A DNA stretch of 64,000 nt from Absidia repens (GCA_002105175.1 MCGE01000009.1:1764304-1828303), one strand, 5' to 3'; shown: positions 29,823-40,720, numbered from the stretch's first letter. A program made the numbers and translations. Notes: a model not told the origin generated them from the sequence alone.

Positions 29823-31044
29823 TTAACACATACATCCAGGTTCATTGAGTTTGATAGCATCGTCATCTTGTCCATTCGATAGATTTATATTCCTCCTGTT
29901 ACTATTCTGATCATCGTTCTCCAGGTTTGTTGGTGTTGTTGAATTAGAGGATGGAGGAGTACTGGTATTATTTTCACTGTCCCGGCGAATGGGGGAGAGG
30001 TATTCTACAGGGACATGCTGGGCTATATACATATATAAATATCAGAATTAAAACGAAAAAAAAAAGCTTCAGGACCAAGTCTATTTTTCTTACCTATTTC
30101 CGTGAACACTTTTTCCACATTGAAATTTAACCGAGCACTTGTTTCAAAAAACAGTAATCCACTTTCAGCAGCATATTGAGACGCTTCTTCCTTTGTCACT
30201 TGACGATCTTGGTGTTCTTCATGTTCGGCAAATCCAAAATGGTCATGGTCATTACTATTATGCAAGTCTGGTATATTAGAGTCACATAAATCGATCTTGT
30301 TTCCAACCAGTGCTATCACAATATGGGGAGGCGCTTGACGCTGTAATTCACGAATCCAAATCTTCGCCCTTCCAAAAGTAGCCTAAATCACAAGGAAGGT
30401 GAGTTATAATGGACTATTATCCTTGGTTCATTTTTGTATAATGTATATATATATATTACCTGTTTGGTCACATCGTACATGACAATCGCCGTTTGAGCTC
30501 CTCGATAGTACATTGGCTATCGAATAGATGATAGTAAAAAAAAAGTTTGAGTTCCAACAAAAAAAATAGTTAAGTGTGTGTGTATGTACTTACAGCCAAT
30601 GAATGGAAACGATCTTGACCAGCAGTATCCCAACAATTCATTTTGATCATTTTGTCATACAATTGGAATGTCTTGGTAAGGAAGCCAGCTATTAACAAAT
30701 ACATATATATAAGAGGAAGGTTGGAGCTGAGGTTGGAGCTGTCTTTTATATAATACAAAGTGCGGATACTACATACCTCCCACAGTAGGTTCCCATTTTT
30801 CAGCGAAGTCGGCATTCACAAAACGTCGAAGAAATGAAGTTTTCCCAACTGCAGATTCACCTAATTCAAGGAAAAACAAAAAGAAAGCAAAGAGGAAAAA
30901 AGGTGTAAGTTCTGCAAAGTCTTTTTTTTTTTTTTGAAAAATATTCACTGCCGCTGAGGTACCTAATAAAACAAGTTTCAACTGATGTTGTGGTGACAAG
31001 ATTCTTTCGGTAATGGGTCGGATCTCGTCATTGAGCGTTGGCAT
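29823..31044 (-). CDS. Rab GTPase, Rab5/Rab21-22-like
   Basis: This is a small GTPase of endosomal traffic. Six exons (29823..30022, 30094..30382, 30460..30516, 30594..30688, 30777..30860, 30963..31044) give 268 residues. Visible G motifs are the P-loop GESAVGKTS (about 28-36), effector region EPTVGGAFLT-like (read here as [13 protein letters not shown] after splicing), [25 protein letters not shown] and [27 protein letters not shown] is typical of the Rab5 group. Two oddities stand out: an His/Asp/Glu-rich insert of about 22 residues directly after NKIDL, and a long Asn/Ser/Thr-rich hypervariable tail. The C-terminus is GCMC, a CXC double geranylgeranylation site. It is head-to-head with the PEBP gene, 218 bp apart. 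The exact Rab subfamily is inferred. Confidence 0.92.
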
Positions 31045-31262
31045 GGTAATAGTATAATAATAAAAGACCTTGTTCTATTTTCGAGTGGTAAGAGAGTGAG
31101 AGTGAGTAAAAATGCAGTCAAGACTACAATGCGGGAATGTCAGGCTCATGCGGTGTTTGAACTTCAGCAACCTCTTCTTTTTTGGACGCGGGAAGTTTCA
31201 CTTTTTTATGTCTCTTTCTTTCATTCCCTGTCTCTTCTTGTTTTTTCCTTCACACACGCACG
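31045..31262. promoter_or_regulatory. Compact divergent promoter, Rab / PEBP
   Basis: Only 218 bp separate the two start codons, so the promoters must overlap. The half towards PEBP is pyrimidine-rich. No specific element was recognised. Confidence 0.5.
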
Positions 31263-32104
31263 ATGTCCTTACTCTTATGTCTTTTCTTTCTTTTGACCGT
31301 TTCCACTTTTGGTACCTGTATTCCACAAACCATGCCTTTGATCACTTATGATATGAATGTACGTCATTCTTTGAAAGAGGCTGGTATCATACCTGAGCGT
31401 AAGTACTAAAAAAAAAAAAAAAAGAGGGCACGATATTAAATACTATTTTGTAGTGATAAGTGAAGACTTTTACCCTCAAGCCTTTCTAGTTGTGAAATAT
31501 GGCGATGAACTTGTCTCCCTTGGAAATCATTTTACAACTGAACAAACTGCCAAAGCACCTGAAGCCGTGTTTCTTCCTGCTGACGAGCATGCTGGTGGTT
31601 ATACTATCCTCCTTGTAAGCAACAATGGCCCTTTTTTTAGTACTTATATGTGACTTACTCTTGCCCTTGTCCTTTTTTTTTTGGATAGATTGACCCTGAC
31701 GTTCCTTCTATATCAAACCATAGCTTAGGACCATACAATCATTGGACAGTTGTGAATATCCCAGGTATGTATGCAATAAGGAACTGGACATATTTGTAGT
31801 GAACTAACGCAATACTTTTTCTGCTTTTTTTTTTCTCCTTAAAACAAAAGGTGGTCAACAGGAAAAAGTCAATGATCCATCTACTCAATTGTTGGATTAC
31901 CGTGGTCCTGCTCCACCCCCTAGATCGGGTGATCACCGATACACCTTCTTAATTTACAAGCAACAAAACCAACACCAGTCATTCGAACCCTTACCCTCTT
32001 CTGGTGAAGATCGAAGGAAATTTGATTTTAAACACTTCGCCGAAACCAACCATTTAGAACTTATAGGTGTCAACTTTTTTTATTGTGCGGCAGGCGGCGC
32101 TTAG
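31263..32104 (+). CDS. Phosphatidylethanolamine-binding protein (PEBP), possibly secreted
   Basis: PEBP/TFS1-type proteins bind phospholipid head groups and can inhibit carboxypeptidase Y or kinases. Four exons (31263..31398, 31454..31614, 31689..31764, 31851..32104) give 208 residues. The fold is marked by the ligand-site motif IDPDVPS, the GPYNHWTVVNIPG segment carrying the conserved His, DYRGPAPPP and GDHRYTFLIYKQ. I start at 31263 because the first 20 residues, MSLLLCLFFLLTVSTFGTC, look like a signal peptide. An in-frame ATG at 31332 (MPLITYDM) would give a cytosolic form instead. The protein ends CAAGGA. The signal peptide is inference from hydrophobicity. Confidence 0.88.
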
Positions 32105-32785
32105 CTTAGTCCCTTTGTTATATTATTCTCAATGACTTCCTTATTCAAATATCACCCTTTCTCCTCCCCTCCCCCATTAAAAACAAAATATTGATATCAA
32201 ATAAAAATCAAACTGTTGTTACGCTGAACGCTTATTGGCGGAATTTTAAGAATGCAGTAATGAAAATTCAGTAGTGAAAAAAATCAGGTTTAGTAAAATA
32301 GTTTTAAAAAATACAAAACAATCAACCTTAAAAAATATTTAGTATAAATACCCTTAGAAATGTGAACATCATTATCTTGAATTATTATTATTATCTTTAT
32401 CTTTGTTTTATTTTAATAAATTCATTATCGAGGTTTTTTTAAATCACCAATCCAACTTCTTTAAAACTTTTGACAGCTGAGTTTAAATTTTATTTCACTT
32501 CATTTTTTTGACTTGATCTAAGTCTTCTTTTCTTTTTTTGATCTTATTATGAAAATAATACATCACAACTTGAACTTTCAAATCTAATTCTATTTTATTT
32601 CCAAGCCTTTGAAGCTACAAACGGTTGAACATCATCCTAAAAATTACTGGTGCTCACTGTAAAAAATAAAAGCCTACAAAACAACCAAAATCAGCCGTAA
32701 CACGCTATCTTTTGCCTTCCTCAACCCTTTTTGAACCATCATGCAGCAGTGAACCTTTCATACTCAGAAAGCAGTTGGGTTTTGC

Positions 32786-32789
32786 AAAA
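32786..32789 (-). terminator. Pol III terminator of tRNA-Gln
   Basis: Four T residues on the minus strand lie five bases beyond the tRNA 3' end, as expected for RNA polymerase III termination. Confidence 0.7.
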
Positions 32790-32793
32790 GGAT

Positions 32794-32865
32794 AGGTCGC
32801 ACCGAGAATCGAACTCGGGCTGCCAGATTCAAAGTCTGGAGTCATAACCATTAGACCATGCAACC
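32794..32865 (-). tRNA. tRNA-Gln(TTG): tRNA-Gln, anticodon TTG
   Basis: The 72-nt minus-strand sequence folds as a complete cloverleaf without an intron. The acceptor arm GGTTGCA pairs with TGCGACC (one G-U), the discriminator is T, and CCA is not encoded. The D-loop contains TGGTCTAATGGTTA (box A), the anticodon stem CCAGA/TCTGG encloses CTTTGAA, and the T-arm has the GTTCGATTC box B motif. Anticodon TTG reads CAA codons, which the polyQ tracts here use heavily together with CAG. Confidence 0.96.
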
Positions 32866-33299
32866 GATTTTTTTCGGAGAAAAAAGAAGCCTATTTGAAT
32901 CTCATGCATTCTGAAGGCACATGATTACTTTCTATCGTATTTTATGGCTTCTTTTTTAATGTTGGAAGGGGTGCAATTTGAATCAATGTTTATTCTATTG
33001 AGGCTAAGTAGTGTGTGGATAATAACCTGATATTTAATTAGGGGGTCGTCATTTGTGAACCTTTTTTATTATTATTATTGCTGTTATTGCATGAGACTTT
33101 TTTTTTTTGGCTGGAAAAAGACCACCCGGTGAGACTTTTTTTTTCATGAATTAAGGGAAGAAGAAATGACAATGGAATATGGTGCAATTCCACAAGAAAG
33201 TCACACGGAAATACTAAGGCCTTTTGTTTTTAAACGCATGATATGACCATAAAGGTGAAAAAAGGAACAAAGTTATATGAGGGGCAGCTGTCTTTATTA

Positions 33300-34410
33300 A
33301 AACCCCGGTTTGGGAGTTCAGGCTGGTCGGTTTTCTATTTTTTTAATTTTTTTTTTTTTCTTTCTTCTTTTCTTCTTTAATTCTTCACGATTGTGGCTCC
33401 TATGGGGATCTGGTGGACGGAGATTGGTATCAGGACTAGTTTTAAAGGGTTTTAGCGCAGTGAATACAACATGCATGGGGAAACCCTTTCCTTTTGGGTT
33501 TAAGATTTAAAAGCACTCAATTAGTTGTCGTTTTCGAGACTTCATTAGCTTAGTTAGTCTTCGTTTATACATAGTTTGTATCTACATCTGAATAAAATAT
33601 ATATCTTTTTACATGCCTCAATGGAAAATGTACCATTAGTCTCTCTCATGTCTTCTGCAATAATTGCTTTTTTTTTTAGCATCGTCCTGCTTGATTAGTG
33701 CTCAACAGTGAATCAGAATTCTAATTCAGTATCAGAAGTCCCTTTCTTTTTTCTCATGTCTTATACATTTTATTGGCTTCTCCATTTTACAAATGCCACT
33801 TTAGAATAGTGTGGACCATTATTCAAACCTCACTTTAATCTCCCTCATACTTCCCCCAACAGATCCTTCCATTAAATCCCTTATTATAATGAATCCATCA
33901 GCTTTAGTTTTAGTATCTACCCATATGCTTCAATAAAACATGCTTATTTGTTAACCATCCTCTGACTCATCGGATAGTGAACAATGTTGTCACTGCAACT
34001 TTTTTGTGAGTGTCCTACCACACATTTGCTTCCTAGTTCATCCAGTATGACTTTGTTTTTTTTTCTACCTCCTTAAAGACTCAGTAGCTGGATGGCAGTT
34101 TTAGACCATTTACTATCAAAGATGGTCATAGCGTACTCCTGCTAGATCAATCATGTAAATAAATCTAGATCGCACGATGCGTGTAGCCGACGTCATTGAC
34201 ATTTTGCATTGCTTTGTACTTTTTTTTTTATCTCATCTAAGGCTACTTGCTCCACCCCAGAGGTTTAGTGACAGGTTGGCATATCAGATCACTTGATTTG
34301 AAATGAGGCTGCATTTTTGCTCTATCATTCATATCAATCGGCCTAGACTGTGCCGCCAGTGTAACACACTATTAGACTGTACATATGGTATACAGTATAT
34401 CCAACTCGTT
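33300..34410 (+). repeat. Dispersed non-coding repeat, copy B
   Basis: This copy begins after a T/C-rich tract (33333-33382). Landmarks shared with copies A and C are ggactagttttaaaggg, catggggaaaccctttcctt, ttcattagcttagttagt, tgtatctacatctgaataaa (about 33578) and tagtctctctcatgtctt (33638). Further on, attaaatcccttattataat, agtatctacccatatgcttc (33913) and cacttgatttgaaatgaggc (34288) are shared. The block at 33905-33965 looks like a diverged internal repetition of the 33570-33640 block. It lies about 500 bp from the tRNA-Gln gene. No ORF is present. Confidence 0.75.
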
Positions 34411-35014
34411 TTTTTTTTTTTTTTTTTTTTTTTTTTTGTTTGTGGCTATACGTTTACTGCTTTGAGTATTGATATCATATGAATTATTGACAAATTCAGG
34501 GACGGCGGCATGAAGGAAAGTGATTTATTCCTTTTATGGGAAGTCGAAATCGAGAGACTAATCATGTCCCTTTTGAATGTATATTTTGGCGCTTCTCCTT
34601 CATTTACGTATTTGAAAGTTTAATAGTATGTACATACACAAAACGAAAAAGTGGTATTGTATTATAGCAGTATCGCCATACATACATACAATATACGGCA
34701 TTGTTTTTTCAAACATGAGTTTTTGTTTTAGTGTATTGATGATATCACCTGATTCTACATGCAACTCAAAAATGACAAGTCGGTTAGTTCTAATATCTTA
34801 ATGTACATGTATACAATACTATGTATAGTATATTCTATTTCTTTCCAAGTGCCAGCATGGTTTATACAGTTTAACTTTTGCCCCTCATTGAAGTAGGGAA
34901 GGCGGCGATTCAAATCGAGGGGTAATTTTTTTTAAAAAAAAAAAGTTTTTTTTTTCTTTTTTTCTTTCACACTTCTTTGTCTTCCTTTTTTTTGACATCC
35001 TTAACTTTACCATC

Positions 35015-36361
35015 ATGACAACATCTGATTTACAAGCTCTAGTGCATATCGATGAACCGTATACTAGAAGCTGTGTTATCAAGGCCTTAGAATCCAGTGC
35101 TTTAGAAATCAAAGTGTCAACCAATGTGACCGAGGATGAATCAGAAAAAGATCACAGCTGCCCCTTTATCAATCTGCAGTGGCTGGAATACGAATTGATC
35201 GACTGGAACCATATGCATTTACCCAGTGCTGTTGACAAGACCATGTGTAATGCCTATTGTATTCGAAAAGGGTTGATCCGCAAGTCTCAATTTGCCTACA
35301 ATGTGACCAAGTATTTATCTAAACATCCTAGCAGTGTGTTGGCTCAAGCTATTCCTGAAACTTGGCAATTTGAATTGGATCATGTGGATTACTTTGAAGA
35401 GGCCATGAATGAAGTATTTGAAGTGGAACGAGATCTCTTGGAAAACGAAGAAAAACAACTTGCTGGTGATTCGAAACGACATGTCTTTATTATCAAACCT
35501 AGTTTGGCGAACAAAGCTGCTGGGATTCAAGTGTTCGACTCTTTGGATCAGTTACGGGATATCTTTACAACAGATGATAGCGACAGCGACAGTGATGACG
35601 AAGGAAGCAACTATGATTCTGACGAGGAGGATATCTCTCAGGTGCGGGAGTGGGTGATTCAACGCTATATCGATCGACCTCTTCTCGTCAACAACCGAAA
35701 ATTCCATGTGCGTGCTTATGTGTTGGCGGTCAGCAACATTCAAGTGTACCTTTACCGTGATATGCTCGCCTTGTTTGCTATGAAGGATTATACCCTGGAC
35801 AATCTCTCTGATACATTGATTCATCTTACCAACACCTGCATTCAAACCGATCAAGCCGATTACAAGGAACAAGACTCTGTCCGACTCTTTTGGGAATTGG
35901 AACAATGTGGCGTCGACAAGAAAGATCTGGATGCTATCTTCATCAAGATGCAAGCTGTGCTAAAAGATGTGTTTGATGCTTGTGCTAGTGAAATGACCAC
36001 CTTCCAGGCTTTACCCAATGCTTTTGAATTGTTTGGTGTGGATTTTATGATTGACGAAGATAAAAATGTTTACTTTTTGGAAACCAATGCTGTAAGTTCA
36101 ATCATAACAATAAAAAAAAAAAAAACAGGGGCAGGGGGTAGCGGTCAGGGCTAAGGTAATATGGGATACTAACAAAACCTTGTGTGCTTTTTGTTATTGT
36201 AGTTCCCTGACTTCAAGCAAACAGGTACCAGATTACAAACGGTGATTCAAGATTTATTTGATGCTACCACCAAGACGGCCATTGAACCCTTTTTTGGAGT
36301 GAATTCCGGATCTGATGAAAGAATGATCAAGGTTTTTGAACGCCAATTACTCTCCCTATAG
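35015..36361 (+). CDS. Tubulin-tyrosine-ligase-like (TTL) domain protein
   Basis: The TTL family comprises ATP-grasp ligases that add an amino acid to tubulin or other protein termini. The yeast relative PBY1 is P-body associated. Exons 35015..36091 and 36203..36361 give 411 residues. Seen: NAYCIRKGLIRKSQFAYNV, the ATP-grasp signatures HVFIIKPSLANKAAGIQVF and VREWVIQRYIDRPLLV, KFHVRAYVLAVSNIQVYLY, LIHLTNTCIQTD, and the metal-binding end FGVDFMIDEDKNVYFLETNA followed after the intron by FPDFKQTG. The lysine, arginine and Asp/Glu/Asn positions expected for nucleotide and Mg binding are thus present. An acidic Asp/Ser insert (about 187-207) is unusual. The substrate is unknown. Confidence 0.88.
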
Positions 36362-36513
36362 AATGATATCTAGTTATAGATGATTATCCAATAGATTCAA
36401 TATAGAAACCATTGTAGTATAGATATTTGCCCCCCCCTTTTTTTTTTTTGCTCACACGCACAATCAAGTTTTTCATTTTCTTTCAATAAAACAACACTTT
36501 GTACTATATCAAT

Positions 36514-36553
<40 letters not shown>

Positions 36554-36904
36554 TGTCTCGTTTTCTTATTCAAAGCAACTACGGTTTTCGTCACTAATAC
36601 TAAACACATATGTACTTTTTTTTTTTTTTTTTTTTTTCAAATAAAGCAACATTATTGAACTATGGACTTTATTCTCTTCCATTTCAAACGGCCCCTAACT
36701 TCCGTTAATCATATGTATTTTCTTTCTTTCCAAGTATAATATCATCACTGTATTCTCTTCCATTTAAAACAAACTTGACATCTATCATCCATGGTAAAGT
36801 GCACATGTAAAATAATAATTTTTTTATTTTATTGATTGATAGGGTAAAAATAAAATACAAATCGTGGTCTATACTATATAACTACTACTATTACTATTCT
36901 GATT
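36362..36904. other. Convergent 3' flanks, TTL-like / PEX12
   Basis: The 543 bp contains CA and TA dinucleotide runs (36513-36553), a poly(T) run (36616-36637), and two copies of the tattctcttccattt motif (about 36670 and 36752) related to the array at 27.3 kb. No gene was seen. Confidence 0.55.
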
Positions 36905-38397
36905 CTATAAATTTCCATCGGCATACACCTTTGTCAAGTCCTCGACACCACGATCCACCTTGATCCAAGACACTGGACACCGGCTATGTTCTTCCACATA
37001 ACGATAAGCACAGGTATAACAAAACACAAATCCGGAGGGTAATGCAGTAGGATTGTTGATAGGGCTAGCAGAGCAAATGGGGCATGTATTGGGCGATGAA
37101 GGCAATTTAATACCTCGAGGATCAGGCTTGGTCTTTTCAGGGGGAGGAATGGTTGCTTCGTCTTCGTCTTCGCCATAGTTGCCTGTCCCATTTCCCCGGG
37201 CAAATTCAGATGAATACCACCATTCCAAGAATTTGAAGAAGAAGATCGACATGGGTAGAAGCACCTTGAGGAATTCTATCACTTTGCCAAACGTGCCAGA
37301 GAACATACGTAGGAAGGCGTTTTTCGTTTTTGATTGTTGTTGTGATGCATCCACCTTGTCATAATAAGCACGCTATGATTTCATCCCATTCCAAAAAAAA
37401 AAAAAAAAAAAAAAAAAAAGTTGGTAAGTTAGGAGGAGGAAAATGGAGTCGACCACATCGCTACCCATACACACACACACACACACACATATGTATATAT
37501 ATCGTCAATACTTACATAGTCAGCCATACTCATGCGTTTGATTTGAAGACCAAGGAGATGTAACCAAGGAGAATGATACTTTGTCTTGTTGAATAGGTAA
37601 AGTACATTGTAGACCAACCCTGAACCATGGTACAGTGCATTGATATAAGGATAAAGTGTTCGGAAGAGCTTGATCAGACGGATCTTGAGTTTGCGACGAT
37701 GTGACGTGGTAGGATCTGCCAAGTCTTCGTTTTCCCGTTCCTCCTGTTCATTGATGCCCAAGAGAGATGCATCCCCTGATACTTTTTGATACAACAAATC
37801 CATACGACATTTCAGATATGGCAGACCCACCAGCATGAGTAATGATGTGTTGCGTTCCCTTTTCGTCAAGGCAGGCGACTGTCCAGCACTAGCTCCACCA
37901 GCAGGTAACGCCATTTGTGATCCTTTGCTTTCCAAGTAGTTGGTAGACACTCGTTTCAAGCCGTAAAAATTTTCAGCAAATGAAGCGCCTATTTATGTAA
38001 GGATAAAAAAGGAAGAGGTGGATGTATGTGAGTATCAGTATCTTTTGTTTTAAATTTAAGAGATGTGTTGAGAGCTTACCCCATTCTTTCAAATAGTGTC
38101 TTTCAATAAGAAACATCAAAACAGCATAAAATTCTTCATGATTGTTCACCAGTCGAATGAGGAGTCGTGGGTACCGTTGAGCATAAACCTATGTGGATAT
38201 ATAGATATATATTAAAAAAAAGGTCAATAAAGAAAACGATGGTGTAGCTCGAGAATCCATTCATGATTTTGACTTACTGCAGTGATATATTGCACAGCCG
38301 GCTGTAAAAGATCACGTAGTTTTTCTTGAGCAACCAATTCAAACAAAGAAGGACGATACGCATCCTCCTGAGAACCAAGAGCGCTCATAAATTCCAT
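36905..38397 (-). CDS. PEX12: Peroxin 12, RING component of the peroxisomal import machinery
   Basis: PEX12 forms, with PEX2 and PEX10, the peroxisomal membrane ubiquitin ligase that recycles the import receptor PEX5. Four exons (36905..37372, 37516..37988, 38080..38188, 38278..38397) give 389 residues. The N-terminus [63 protein letters not shown] and [20 protein letters not shown] are family features. Hydrophobic segments fit the Pex2/12 membrane fold. The C-terminus has the reduced [24 protein letters not shown], then [10 protein letters not shown] and CPVSW, lacking several zinc ligands as is usual for PEX12. The third intron (in sense order) contains a poly(T) tract of about 27 nt. Confidence 0.93.
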
Positions 38398-38699
38398 GTT
38401 GAGATGATATGTTGATAAAGTGAAGAAAGAAAGACAAGTGAAACTATAATATAAAAGAAAAGTGGAGTGTGGGGAAGTCAAAAGGAAATAAAATATGACA
38501 AATGTATTTTTCAAAGAGCGGCGTTTTAAAAAAAGCCCTGACCATTTGGACGACAAAAAGATTAAAAAAAAAAAAAGTAATATTTTTATTAGAAGGCATA
38601 AAATAAACATATAAAATCCAAAATAATAAAGGTAAGAAACATGTTGGGCATAGTCAAAAAAAAAGTGGGTAAGGTAAAAGGAAACAATAATACAAAAGG

Positions 38700-38735
<36 letters not shown>

Positions 38736-38740
38736 ACTAT
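38398..38740. other. Short intergenic region, no gene seen
   Basis: This is the 343-bp 5' side of PEX12 and 3' side of the coiled-coil gene. It has AT-rich DNA, A-runs and a (TG)n tract at 38702-38731 that starts about 10 bp beyond the coiled-coil gene's stop codon on its 3' side. Confidence 0.5.
38702..38731. repeat. (TG)n microsatellite next to a stop codon
   Basis: About 15 TG units lie about 10 bp beyond the stop codon of the 38741..40720 gene, so they fall inside its 3' UTR. On the sense strand this reads as a CA repeat. Confidence 0.9.
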
Positions 38741-40720
38741 CTAAAAGCAAATGACTCTGGCAGGCAAAAGAGCGGTAGGGTTTCCATTTTCATCACCAGC
38801 ATAGACGACAGGGCAGATCACCACACGTAAAACAAGAGAAGGTGTAGGCAAAGGCGATGTTGGTGCTTCCACTAGTTCATCTTCCTCCTCTTCTTCTTCA
38901 TCGTCTTCATCGTCGTCATCCTCATTGTCCTGGTCTAAGGGTCTGTCGGTCTTTTCCGCCTTGGCATCATCTTTTTGTTGTTCTTGTTTTTCAGGGGTTG
39001 TTGTAGTCGACGATTTGACAGGTTTGGGTAATGCAGATACCATGGTAGAGCCATATTGCAAGTTCATCAATCGAGGGTTGTACATGGATTGACCTTGGAC
39101 CAAATCAGTTCCAAACAGGACAGGGTCATCTTGCCCATGCATCGCCAAACTTGTTTCTGCGGCCAGATCCACTAGCTTGTTCAATTTCGGTAACAGTTTT
39201 TCAGGAGCCACTTGATAAATGTTATCCAGTTCGGTTTTCAAAAGTTGTACAACATGTGCCTTGGCTTCGGTGATCCCCACTTGTTCCTGGTTTGCATTGA
39301 CCGCCAATTTGCATAGCTGTTGTCTTAATTTGTTGGACCAGTCATTGGCTTGATGTTGTTCCATAAATTCAGATAACGCTTGATAGTGATGGTTGATCGA
39401 TAATCCTAAATGCACAGGCGATCCAAATACCGTTTCCACGAGAATTTCCATCACCAGTTTTTCAACCAAAAGACATACCAAAGGATAATCCAATTTCGAT
39501 TCCCCTGCTGCTGTTCCTGCTGTTCCTGTTGTTGTTGCGTCTGAAGAAGAGACGAGTGCGGTCGTGGTCGTGGTCAACACACCAGTGGTAGCATCATGTA
39601 TCAATAATTGCGCCAACGTTCCCTTGAGTGAAGGCCATCTTTTTTCAAAAAAGGCAATGACTTGATCCGATCTTGCTTCTTGGTACGAGCCACGAAGTGC
39701 CATGGGTAATTGACTTGCCTTGGCCTGGAGCATGGTGAGTTTGGAATGGATGGTTGAGAGATCATCATCGGTAGCACGAATGGCACGCACGTGCTTGTGG
39801 AAGTTGTTTTGCATCTTGGTGTATTCGTCTTCCTTGAATCGTAACATGCGCTGAAGCTCTTCGTTTTGTCGCTGTAAATCCATACATTGTTGATCCTTTT
39901 CCCGTCGTAGGCCCTTGAGTTGTTGTTCCAGCTTGTTTTTCGATTCGTTTAATGTGTTCACCTGACTGGCCAAAATTTCCCATTTCTTGCCCACCTTGTC
40001 CTTGCTCTTTGTCGTAGTAGAAGTTGTCGTCGTACATGTACCAGGAGCTGAAGTCGCAGTAGGTGTAGTCGCACTGGTGTTGTTGCCGCTGCCACCATTG
40101 CCCCCAGACGTGTTGCTTCCACCGCCGTTACTGTTTGTACTTGTACCCGCCAAACTTGACTGTGAAGGATTGGGATGGTGTTTGGGCACAGGAGGTCGTT
40201 GTTGACTCAGACCTTGCTTGTCATCCAGCGAAAAGTCGGAAGAGGCAAATGAATTGCGATTGCTTTCCAAGGATGAATTGCTATGTTCAGCTGAGTGTTC
40301 TCTAGACTGTGGTTGTGGCTGTTGCTGTTGTTGTTGGTAAGGAGAAGGGTGGTATGGTTGTTGCTGTTGCTGTTGCTGTTGTTGCTGCTGTTGCTGTTGC
40401 TGTTGTTGCTGTTGTTGTTGTTGTTGTTGATAAGGTTGCCCAGAAGGAAGAGTAGGAGTTGCCTTTGTATGGATAGAAGAAGCAGGAGTTTTTGTAGGAG
40501 CTTGTTGAGGAGGAGAGTCACGTTCCAGAGGATAAGTCGTACTTCTTGATTGCATTTTGTTATTAGCCATGGCATGTTTATTGTTGTTGGATGATGGCCG
40601 AGCCCCACCAGGGGCAGCAGTAGCAGGAGGAGCTTGAAGTGAGTTAGCCTTTTCCTTTTCTTGATGAGCAGGACGACGAGAAGAATCGTTAAAAAAGCTT
40701 TTCTTGAATAATTTTTCCAT
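38741..40720 (-). CDS. Uncharacterised polyglutamine coiled-coil protein
   Basis: This is a single-exon gene of 659 residues, and I do not recognise its function. The start is MEKLFKKSFFNDSSRR. The N-terminal third is low complexity: Ser/Thr/Pro, a polyglutamine tract of about 30 residues (40320-40430) and Gly/Asn repeats. From roughly residue 260 comes VGKKWEILASQVNTLNESKN and a coiled coil of about 70 residues (LEQQLKGLRREKDQQCMDLQ onward). Then a helical, probably folded domain follows (RSDQVIAFFEKRWPSLKGTL, YPLVCLLVEKLVMEILVETV, GLSINHHYQALSEFMEQHQ, EKLLPKLNKLVDLAAETSL). An acidic run of Asp/Glu precedes the C-terminus, which ends PARVICF. No signal peptide or membrane span is visible. 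It may be a scaffold or cytoskeletal protein, which is inference only. Confidence 0.7.
   Translation of the reverse strand: MEKLFKKSFFNDSSRRPAHQEKEKANSLQAPPATAAPGGARPSSNNNKHAMANNKMQSRSTTYPLERDSPPQQAPTKTPASSIHTKATPTLPSGQPYQQQQQQQQQQQQQQQQQQQQQQQQPYHPSPYQQQQQQPQPQSREHSAEHSNSSLESNRNSFASSDFSLDDKQGLSQQRPPVPKHHPNPSQSSLAGTSTNSNGGGSNTSGGNGGSGNNTSATTPTATSAPGTCTTTTSTTTKSKDKVGKKWEILASQVNTLNESKNKLEQQLKGLRREKDQQCMDLQRQNEELQRMLRFKEDEYTKMQNNFHKHVRAIRATDDDLSTIHSKLTMLQAKASQLPMALRGSYQEARSDQVIAFFEKRWPSLKGTLAQLLIHDATTGVLTTTTTALVSSSDATTTGTAGTAAGESKLDYPLVCLLVEKLVMEILVETVFGSPVHLGLSINHHYQALSEFMEQHQANDWSNKLRQQLCKLAVNANQEQVGITEAKAHVVQLLKTELDNIYQVAPEKLLPKLNKLVDLAAETSLAMHGQDDPVLFGTDLVQGQSMYNPRLMNLQYGSTMVSALPKPVKSSTTTTPEKQEQQKDDAKAEKTDRPLDQDNEDDDDEDDEEEEEEDELVEAPTSPLPTPSLVLRVVICPVVYAGDENGNPTALLPARVICF

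Larger units (their letters stand above)
32105..35014. other. Gene-poor region with tRNA-Gln and dispersed repeat copy B
   Basis: Between PEBP and the TTL-like gene there is no protein-coding frame that I can support. The region is AT-rich (32200-32700), then has the tRNA gene (32794-32865), then repeat copy B (about 33.3-34.4 kb), and then an AT-rich stretch ending in a T-rich tract just before the next start codon. Confidence 0.6.

Noticed and set aside
40295..40549. Poly-leucine ORF opposite the polyQ tract
   Set aside because: CAG/CAA repeats read as CTG/TTG on the other strand; purely a shadow.
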